NCBI GenBank assembly: GCA_034620365.1
Contig: JAQGEQ010000245.1
Span: 1 to 64,000, forward strand
Reading direction: 5' to 3'
From: Pegea sp. RAD2-039
Taxonomy: Eukaryota; Chordata; Thaliacea; Salpida; Salpidae
DNA: 64,000 bases
Shown: one piece after another, positions 23,759 through 31,814 of the stretch
How positions within the stretch are numbered: the first letter of the stretch is position 1
Layout of the letters: each line of letters starts with the position of its first letter
Position numbers and translations under genes: made by a program
The notes under the pieces: model-generated
Database searches by the model: none
Told to the model about the DNA's origin: nothing
The model's input: only the letters and a program-made list of their open reading frames with translations

Positions 23759-23869
23759 AGTACCAAAGAAGATAATGGTGAAAAAATTATAAATTTTATT
23801 ATCGATGAAAAAAGTCATTTTGAATTCTCAAACCTTTTAGAGAATGATATTATTGAAAAGTTGAGATAA
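23759..23869 (+). pseudogene. Short coding-like remnant
   Basis: A 36-codon frame between two stops reads STKEDNGEKIINFIIDEKSH, then FEFSNLLENDIIEKLR. Its composition is protein-like, unlike its surroundings. In copy C (from about 35696) the same frame acquires a stop after EKSHF. Together with the frame at 23958 it looks like the remains of a gene that lay downstream of the long ORF. I do not recognise it. Confidence 0.3.
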
Positions 23870-23957
23870 GGAGTTCTTCAATCAGGAAAACTATAAAAAA
23901 TGAATAAATAGCTACAAATATCAATATTGTTTCTTATGATCTAGTAAAAGAACATAA

Positions 23958-24113
23958 CTATTATTTTGTATTTTGGAACCAAGTGAATATTTAGAGTTTC
24001 AAATGACAAGCTTTTTTAAATCAGATTTAAATCATTTAAAGAAATCTGAAAACAGCCAACCAGTAGATGATGCAATTAAGAAAGATTTTTTTAAATTGAA
24101 ATTTCAAACCTAA
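23958..24113 (+). pseudogene. Coding-like remnant, 51 codons (copy B)
   Basis: The open frame includes LEPSEYLEFQMTSFFKSDLN followed by HLKKSENSQPVDDAIKKDFF and ends at TAA 24111-24113. An internal ATG at 24003 could start a 36-residue peptide. Copy C keeps the frame (35894-36058) even though a poly-T run has gained three bases there, an in-frame change. The substitutions between copies mostly change the residue. It may be a terminal exon. No family recognised. Confidence 0.35.
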
Positions 24114-24521
24114 TTTTGAAACAAGTTAAGTCTTTACAAGCAAACAAGTTTTCTTGTAGTTGTTTTAGTATTCTGTACGTCACTATAATGTTCAAACCTT
24201 AAATTTCATTGAAATTGTTTTTCAAGAGCTACTTAATCTCAAATTGATTTAGTATCTGTTTTAATTCAATTAAAGTTATTTCGTTTTTATTTTATATTTA
24301 ATGAATTTTCAGATAACAATTGTATTTTACATACAAAACTCAACATAGCTAATAAAAAAATATTGATAAATAAACTAATAAACTTTGTTTAGACAACCAT
24401 TCAGAAGTAAATACAAAAATATTGCATGATAAGCTCAAGCTTTTTTGATATCAACAGATTGGAGTAGAATATATGAATGAATTGTAAGAAAACCAATAAA
24501 ACAATCATTGAAAAAGTCATA

Positions 24522-24590
24522 TTGTAACCAGGATTCGAACGTAGGTTAGCATGATCACAACACCATGTAACTGTCATTAAATGATTACAA
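24522..24590 (-). pseudogene. tRNA-His(GTG)-like sequence
   Basis: Read on the minus strand, a 7-bp acceptor stem forms (TTGTAAT with GTTACAA, one G-U). The anticodon loop is TTGTGAT with anticodon GTG. The B-box region ACGTTCGAATCCTGG matches tRNA-His T-arms. Anticodon and T stems have mismatches, so it is probably a degraded gene or a tRNA-derived relic. It lies 6 bases downstream of the initiator-Met-like sequence on the same strand. Confidence 0.45.
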
Positions 24591-24596
24591 TGTACA

Positions 24597-24668
24597 TAGC
24601 ATACTATGGTTTCGATCCATCGACTTCTGGGTTATGAGCCCAGCACGCTTCTGCTGCGCCACTCTGCT
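24597..24668 (-). tRNA. Initiator tRNA-Met(CAT)-like gene, copy B, probably decayed
   Basis: 72 bases match eukaryotic initiator tRNA-Met. The 5' end is AGCAGAGTGGCGCAGCAGAA, the anticodon arm CTGGG-CTCATAA-CCCAG is perfect, and the T loop is the initiator-type ATCGAAA. The discriminator base is A. The 3' acceptor strand has changed (GTATGCT instead of CTCTGCT), giving two acceptor mismatches plus one in the T stem. Both internal promoter boxes are preserved. Probably a pseudogene, or a gene under relaxed selection. Confidence 0.6.
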
Positions 24669-24845
24669 GAAAGCAAAATTTATACTAGCTGATTATAAAA
24701 CTAGAACTATTTATAAAACTACTTTACTTAAAATTATGTGGCTTCGGAACGAGAAACTTGAGTCGGCGACAAAATCAACAGTCACATTTTCGGCGTCAAT
24801 TTAATTATTGTTTTGGGGTTTTTTGAAAACTATTTCAGTTCATTG

Positions 24846-25094
24846 TTATGTAACTTTATAATTCTTACTATGCCAATAAACTATATTTATCAATATTAGA
24901 GTTATCAATGAAATTATTTTGAAGTTATTATGATTAACTATGATGAAATTTATCACTGCTTTAATATTTTCAAAAATAATGACTTCATCACAATATTTAA
25001 GAGGAGTTTTCATGGCCTCGATACAAATGACGTCACTCAAGCCTTTTATTACAGTTGTTATTATTAAAAATGTTATTAAGTATAATATCCTCAT
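24846..25094 (-). CDS. Possible small secreted or membrane protein, 82 aa
   Basis: From an ATG at 25094 the frame begins MRILYLITFLIITTVIKG, a hydrophobic N-terminus like a signal peptide. A segment with two cysteines and acidic residues (SDVICIEAMKTPLKYCDEV) follows, then a second hydrophobic stretch near the end. I see no homologous copy elsewhere in the window. A/T-rich DNA easily yields hydrophobic frames, so this is weak. Confidence 0.2.
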   Translation of the reverse strand: MRILYLITFLIITTVIKGLSDVICIEAMKTPLKYCDEVIIFENIKAVINFIIVNHNNFKIISLITLILINIVYWHSKNYKVT

Positions 25095-25454
25095 TAGTTT
25101 TTGTCTTCTAATAGAATGATGATGATAGACTAATCTGATAAATAGCATTATCAATAATAGCAAATATCAGATAAGCATAGGTTGTTTCAACTTTATCACG
25201 AACATTTTATACTAGAAACCCCTTTTCAAGTACGTGCATAAAAATTCATCGGTAGAATTTTAAAATAAGGAATGAAAATTAGGATCATACCAATTCTTTC
25301 ATCTTTTAAAACAATTTCTACTTTGTCAATTAATTAATAGTCAGGCTAAAGTTGACATCAACCAATTACTTGCAGTTTGACCCAATTTTAATACAATTTC
25401 TTTTATTAAACTTTAAATTAAAAATTTTGTAAAATATAATTGCATTTTTCTATC

Positions 25455-26150
25455 TAGTTTTTCAGTCAAAAGATGTCGCTAGAGCTGTTTGATTCTCATT
25501 TTTGATAAAATTATAAAAGTTGTATTCTTAGATCTGTTAGACAAATAGTGTTATTCAATGACTTTGACCTTACAAAACATTCTATTACTTTTTTCAATAA
25601 CACTTGTATTGAGATTTGTAATTAAAAATTTATAGTCGGTTACAAAAAATTGACTCAACTTAGTGATTTCAAACTTACAAATCATACCTTAAAAAATATC
25701 GAAAAATAGTTTTAATGAAAATTAGAAAAATCTCAAATAAGTTAATCAAAATTAGCAACAACAATTTGTTTTTATCTTTTTTTTCGACACACAAAATTTT
25801 TCTTCTTATTATAAATAGTTCAAATTTATGAAATGAATAATAATTTTCGAAAAATATATTTTTCTCCGGACAAATACTAGATGAAGGAACGTTTTTATAA
25901 TGAAAAATATTCCTTAATTTCAGAAACCATAAAAATTTGTTGTAAATTTTTGACATCGACTATATGTCGATAGATAAATCCAAAATTAAGAATTAATTCG
26001 AACAAACTTTCAAATTTAAAACTGCTTGAATGTTTTGATCAAAAAATTAGATTTCGTGAATTATAATTTGTCATCAAAGATTTGTCGATCTTATAGTTTT
26101 TGAATTTTAAAGAAATTGTTATTTGTCATTGTATTCAACAGGATGGTGAT
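25455..26150 (+). repeat. Dispersed palindromic module, copy 6 (full length)
   Basis: AGTCAAAAGATGTCGCTAG is near 25466, ATCTGTTAGACAAATAGTG near 25532, CTCCGGACAAATACTAGATG near 25864, and the hairpin ATCGAC-TATAT-GTCGAT at 25955-25971. It ends with a tail running to CAACAGGATGGTGATTT near 26137. About 690 bp from first to last motif. Confidence 0.75.
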
Positions 26151-26439
26151 TTGAATTAATAAAAGTTACAAGAATTACTACCTAAAAATATTTGTTCTAT
26201 TTGTTTTTTAGAGAAGATCAATAGAATTAGTGGGTAGTCAAAAAGTCAATAAACAAATGAACTGTAAGTAGTGAGTTTAATAAAACTTTATTTCTAGTTT
26301 ATATTACTTTTTCTATTTTTATATCATTTCAAATTATCCAGCAATTCATGAAAAATGAAATTGAAAATATTTGGTAAAATCTGACAAACTCAATTGAATT
26401 TTAAGCATAATTTTGAAATTTGAATTTAGTTAAAACTTA

Positions 26440-26680
26440 TTTCATTAATCAATAACACTTCAATTTAGAGTGACGTAATCGAACAACCACAATTTTTTCA
26501 TAATTCAAAAACTATAATATTGACAAATATTTGATGTCAAATTGATCATCACGTCAATTAATTATTTCAATTGAAACATTCAAATAGTTATAGTTTTTAA
26601 GTTTGCTGATTTTGTTAGTTGTATTTGTCGGATTATTCTATCGACAAATGGTCGATTTTAAAAATTAAGTCTCTTTTAAA
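26440..26680 (-). repeat. Inverted partial module next to copy 6
   Basis: The tail and the hairpin (TATCGACAAATGGTCGAT near 26638) occur here in reverse, so 25950-26110 and 26500-26660 face each other with a 0.4-kb loop. Confidence 0.6.
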
Positions 26681-27277
26681 TTCTTTCATAATAAAGATTA
26701 TTTTTTTTATGTGACTTTCAATGTTAAATAGGTTCATAAGTAATTTTTAGTTATCTTTGACAAGTCGTTGATTGATGCTTATTTTAAGTAATTCTTCGAT
26801 CCTGTAATTTAACTCACTAATATTTTTAAATTCTTTTTTTAAATTGCAAGATAGTTTGAATGGATTTAAAAATATATACAAATAAATCTATAATTCAAGC
26901 ATATAATTCAACATTTATTTTCTGGTGCTAATTCCTTTATTAAAATGTAATATCATTTCTAATTAATGTTTAGTGTGTTCTAAGCTGACAAACCTTTGGT
27001 TATGCTAGCTAAGAAAACTTTCTAATAGTAAAACTAATATAAACTTTTAATTCACTAACTTCATAGTAAATAAAGTATTATATCATTAGAAGCTGTTTTT
27101 TCAGGAGAAAAAATTACTTGAAATATTACCAAACTAGTAAAGTATCAATTTATGCCTTTGGTATGCATTTGGAAAAGGTTTGCTAATTCATAATCTGCTT
27201 TTTTTGTATTTAAATTTAGGTAGATTATTGAATAAAATCGTTCAAAAACTTTTCACAAAATCCAAACTGTAGATGAC

Positions 27278-27448
27278 ATGCCTGAGAAAGTTGAATCTCA
27301 ATGTACAGCTTCGAAACTCTTTAAAAAGAACTCTACGGTGACACTTGTTCAAGAATTGAATAAATTTTTTTTTGATGATCAACATTTGTTAAACAAAGTT
27401 TTATTAAAAGTCATAACTATATCGAATAGTCAAATTATTGAAAATTAA
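27278..27448 (+). CDS. Coding-like island, 56 aa, unknown
   Basis: The frame is open from a TAA at 27233 and contains an ATG at 27278. The product starts MPEKVESQCTASKLFKKNST, continues VTLVQELNKFFFDDQHLLNK, and ends at TAA 27446-27448. Codon composition is distinctly protein-like compared with the flanks. AAACTGTAG ending at 27272 could be a splice acceptor. It lies 0.2 kb before copy C of the gene cassette and has no paralogue before copy A. Family unknown; could be a terminal exon. Confidence 0.35.
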   Translation: MPEKVESQCTASKLFKKNSTVTLVQELNKFFFDDQHLLNKVLLKVITISNSQIIEN

Positions 27449-27654
27449 TTATTAATATTTTGTGGTAAAAATGTTTAAACTGATAAGCGTTTTGTGAAAG
27501 TTGAAATGAATATCTTTCTGTCTGCTTGTAAGAATTAACATTTTTTAAAAACATTTTGTTAAAAAATTCGGAATAAGATTAAAAAACTAACTTACTACAT
27601 GGTTTAAAAGAAAACCGAAATTATTCAAGTGAAAATTTAATACTAACATATGAA

Positions 27655-27920
27655 GATATATTAATTAGCACAACGTATTTAATAGATGAAATATATCATA
27701 CTTTCTTGTTCTAAACGGTGGTTTCTTTTCTGAAATAAAATGAAGAGAAGAAAAACTACTTTCAAAAAAAGAGAAAAACTTTAACAGCTTTTTATTTTGC
27801 ATTTCACTTTGTGTTGCTCGATTAGTTTCTTTCGTCTCATTTTCTTTTACTTTTTTTTAATATCATCACTTATAGCACATCCTATATCACCGTTTTCGGC
27901 CGAACTTTTACAATGAAAAT
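27655..27920 (-). pseudogene. Frameshifted counterpart of the 87-aa small ORF
   Basis: Same sequence as 7729-7992 with few substitutions, but one base is missing in the poly-A run of the KKK codons and the ATG region is gone. A continuous frame is lost. Confidence 0.45.
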
Positions 27921-29180
27921 GTTGAAATTTATAAGGAAAAAATATTATTTGAATATAAAAGTTATTTTACCTTTTTCTGTAACCATCCTATTTATCCTTT
28001 ATCCAACCTAACTTGATAGACTACAATGTTTTTTTCTTAATTTAGATATTATAACAGTAAAAATTAATTCAAGCAAAATACAGCTGTTATCAAAACTTCT
28101 TTAGAATAATTTATATATTTAAACCTAATTTACAGTAAGAGAATTTAAGAGTAAATCGGTTTATTATATTTATACTAAGCTATAGATTTTAATAAAATAT
28201 TTGTTTATGCTTTAATCGAAAACTTTATTTAAAAACATGAAGTAAACTAACTAGCAGTTGGAAATTAACTTCATGGAAATTAATTATTTTGATTCTGAGT
28301 GATCTTAATTTTAAACACAAACTTTAACTACTTATTGTAATAAAAAAAAACTTTACGCTTGTGCTAAAAGTTGATGAGTTTAGAAATAATGAATAAATTT
28401 AACTGAGATATGAAAAAAAAAAGAATTTATCATTGTAAAATTATATTATAAAAATCAAAACTTTTTTTAAAATAATGATATTTTTCCAAATAAGTTGACC
28501 TACAAAATATTATTCCATTATCAACTTTTCAGTATCTAGTTGCTAAAATTATATTATTTGGAGGTTTTTGATGAATTATTTAAATAATTTTTAGTTACAA
28601 CTGCAAATAATAGAAATATTGTCTAACACCAAGTGGTGTCATTTGTAAAGACATTTCAATTTCTTTAAATTTTCATCTTTTCTTTTAAACGTTTTTAAAG
28701 TACTTTTTTTGAAAGCACTATTTTGAAATTACTTTGTCGTGCTGGTGGATAAATATTTGATGAGTTAAAAAAAAGATTATTAAATTGTATTTTTAAATTG
28801 TTATTAATAAAGCTGTAGGAATTCCTATTTGTAGATATTCTACTATGCATCTAAAATATTCTGAATCACCAAACTGGAAAGTTGAAACTCATTCTAACAT
28901 TTTAACATTTTCATTATTTTAATCAGCTAATTTTCTACAGTTTTTATATGTTTTAGTTCATAGATTTACAAATATTAATTTCTTTTTTCGATTTGTAAAC
29001 TTTGTAAAAATCTTTTTTTACTTAGCTGAATCAACATTAGGTTGTTATGAATCTCTGAATGTTTTCAAGTTTAAAATTGCTTTAATAAATTTTGATGCAG
29101 AAATTTACCTGAAATAATTGTACCATGAAACTAATATTCCATAATATAATAAAATAATAAAATACCGAAAATCAGTTGTT

Positions 29181-29816
29181 TTATTTACAGTATGGTTTAA
29201 AAAAATTATTTTGTTTCTGATTATTATGAGCCCTTTGATGGTACGAAAGACTTGCTTTATGACGAAATTGTTTTCCACAAGCAAGACATTCATATGGTTT
29301 CTCGCCAGTATGAGTTCTTTCATGTTTTATAAGACTTGATTTTATAGCAAACTTTCTTTCACAAACAACACATTCATAAGGTTTCTCACCAGTATGTGTT
29401 CTTTCATGTTTTTTAAGACTTGATTTTATAGCAAACTTTCTTCCACAAACAACACATTCATATGGTTTCTCACCAGTATGAGTTCTTTCATAATTGACAA
29501 GTTGAGATTTGAAATTAAATTGTCTACAACAAATCAAACATTCATATTTTTTTTTGCAATTTGAAACTTTTTTAAGCAAACATTTTTTTTCTTCAATTAC
29601 TACTTCTGCTGATTTATTACTTTTGGATGACGAATTACTCTTCTTTGTTATATTTTCTCTTTCATTGTTACAAGTAATTTCATCAACGATAATTTCGTTC
29701 CAACCATCCAATGCATTAAATAATTTATATGAATGTTTCTTTTTTGATGTTACATTGTCGATGTTACTTTCAGTTGAAAACAACTTTCGCTTCCGATAAA
29801 TTTTTTTGTTGTCCAT
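29181..29816 (-). CDS. C2H2 zinc-finger protein, 211 aa (copy C, intact)
   Basis: A probable sequence-specific DNA-binding protein acting in the nucleus. The start is the ATG at 29816 (MDNKKIYRKRKLF), with a basic N-terminus. A Ser/Lys-rich linker (KKSNSSSKSNKSA, residues 58-70) precedes four fingers at residues 91-113, 119-141, 147-169 and 175-197, joined by TGEKPYE linkers. Finger 1 has Tyr in place of its first zinc-binding His (VNYERTH), whereas copy A keeps VNHERTH, so finger 1 may not fold. Fingers 2 and 3 have identical helix contact positions (Ile, Ser, Ser, Lys), pointing to a recent internal finger duplication. Finger 4 has His, Ala, Ser, Tyr. The gene is head-to-head with the long ORF, 2.0 kb between starts, which suggests a shared regulatory region. 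Confidence 0.85.
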   Translation of the reverse strand: MDNKKIYRKRKLFSTESNIDNVTSKKKHSYKLFNALDGWNEIIVDEITCNNERENITKKSNSSSKSNKSAEVVIEEKKCLLKKVSNCKKKYECLICCRQFNFKSQLVNYERTHTGEKPYECVVCGRKFAIKSSLKKHERTHTGEKPYECVVCERKFAIKSSLIKHERTHTGEKPYECLACGKQFRHKASLSYHQRAHNNQKQNNFFKPYCK

Positions 29817-31797
29817 CAAACTTTACAAAATACAAAATTTATGAAATAATTCAGTTCTGATAATTTTTATTAAGCAAAAAAAAGTTTATCATTTTATGAT
29901 ATGAAGGAAGTAAAAGTTTTTTCAAAATTTAAGCAAATTATTTTGTTGCCAAGAATATTAAAAAATATATTTGAATAACCTGGTTAAGTAAATTCAACTA
30001 TCCTTATACTAGCATACGTTGAGTGTCAATGTTTCAATTTTGTAATTGTTGTTTGGTAGGACATTTCTATTTTACAGTTTAATTAACAATTAATTTAGGT
30101 TTTCTTTCTGTTTTTGCTGACTAGCTCTATAATTGTTTGAAATAAGCTATTTTTAAAAAGTTTAAAACTGAATTCATTTAAAACACATTTCATTAATTAC
30201 AAATGTTAAGTTAGTTTTTGCTATTACAAACAAATGAAGATTTCAAAGAGCTTACAAAAACAAAATTAAATTCTTAAATGAAATTTGATTAGTTACAAAA
30301 AGTTTTAAGACAACTTATAGTTATTATATTTTAATTCCTGATAAAAATAAGTTTAATCGAGCAAAATCGTAATTTTTGTGGTAATTGAATAAGTTGTTAA
30401 TGTCTTTATTTTTAAAATTCCAGTTGATATTAACATGAATATTGAAAACAAAGCCTTAGTCTTCTGAGTAAAAATAGTTTTAAATTAAAATACCAATACT
30501 AAGTTCAAGACTAAGACCAATTTTTTCAATAATGCATGTTTTCATTAATTAAGATATAATTTGTAGATACCAAATTTCTAAAACTTTATTAAAATAGTAG
30601 CCAAAGATATATACTTTTTTATAATTTAATTATTAAAAAATTTGTTATTTTTATCTGACACCAATTTACATAAATAATTCAATACTTCATTATCCTTAAC
30701 AAATACAAATCAACAAATTATTCATTGTTATTTAATCTACAAGCTCATGTATATGAAAAAAGAACAATAAAATAAGTTTAGATTTTAACAAACAAATCCT
30801 GTTTGACACAGATTTTGTTTTTTAATAAAATAATTTTGCTGAATTTTAGTGTTTGTTTTTATCTTATCAGCAGCTTTCTCTTATTTTGGGCTAATATTAA
30901 AGTTTTTATTAAATAAATAAACTTTTGTATCTAATGTGTTTATTAATTGCTCAACTGCTATAAAAATTGAAGAAATAAGTAAAAGTTCACTACGAAAAAG
31001 CTTTAAATATATACTACTTTAATGTAAATAGAGAAAAATGTTATTTTAAAACCCAGTTTAGAAACAGTAAGTTTTAAAATGTATTCTTAAATTAAAAATA
31101 CACTTTTGAGTCAACATATCATTTAGAAAAAACTGAAAAATCATTGTAGAAGCCGATAACAAGGAATAATTTTAATAAATCTATCAATTTTTACAACCTT
31201 TGATAGTTTATTTTTACTGTACATGAAACTAATCAACTTTTTTATATAAAAGTACTATAAAAATTTGGAGATATTTATAAACACTTTTATGTTGGATTTT
31301 ACAGTAGGATTTTATTTTTTTTTGTAGTTTCTATTTAGCAACTGTTTGTTCTCATATTTTGTATATTTTTTCTACAATTTGTGGTAAACTAAAAAACAAT
31401 ATTATAATAAGTTTACATATTAGTTTAAAACTAAACTTTGAAAATTTTTTACAAGTTTTTATAAATAAATACCTTTTAGCAATAACTTAAAATTATTTTC
31501 AAGTGTTTGTAGAAGTTTTAATGTTTTATTTACTATTATTTATTTACATATCAACAACGTTGTTGTCCTTTATGTTGTTATTGTTAATTTTAAGTCTATG
31601 AAGTAATAAAAGAGAAGTGCATAGATGTATTTTGAAAAGTTCTCCCATTATCTATTATTTAAGATTTAACTAATTTGAATTATTCGTGCTTTGGGTAAAG
31701 CTAAACAAATCAGTATAAGATACTGATTTTTATATTTTCCTTATAGTTTCTTTATATACTTCTGCACATGTTAAAGATGTACAAATCATTTTTACAG
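29817..31797. other. Divergent intergenic region of copy C
   Basis: About 2 kb between the zinc-finger start and the long ORF leader. From 30370 on it matches copies A and B. 29870-30360 is largely unlike them. It probably contains both promoters; no core promoter can be identified with confidence. Confidence 0.5.
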
Positions 31798-31814
31798 ACT
31801 GATAATCCATAAAA
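31798..31814 (+). promoter_or_regulatory. Probable 5' UTR after splice acceptor (copy C)
   Basis: TTTTTACAG ends at 31797, 17 bases before the ATG, as in the other two copies. Confidence 0.5.

Larger units (their letters stand above)
16478..24840. repeat. Gene-bearing segmental duplication, copy B
   Basis: It begins inside the zinc-finger 5' coding region (16487) directly after the truncated long ORF of copy A. It runs collinearly with 10790-16477 over a period of about 5.7 kb, then continues through 22217-24840, which matches 34152-36830 of copy C. The head-to-tail junction of A and B suggests unequal exchange within the cassette. Confidence 0.8.
24841..27235. other. Spacer between copies B and C, mostly repeats
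   Basis: A unique stretch (24841-25250) is followed by a dispersed module copy at 25455-26150 and an inverted partial copy at 26440-26680. The segment 25700-26400 has a close direct duplicate at 44570-45240. Beyond 26700 it is plain A/T-rich sequence with no supportable gene. Confidence 0.55.

Noticed and set aside
23590-23775. 61-codon frame shared by copies B and C (also at 35526)
   Set aside because: Shared by recent duplication; Phe/Ile/Leu-rich composition of random A/T DNA; no start context.
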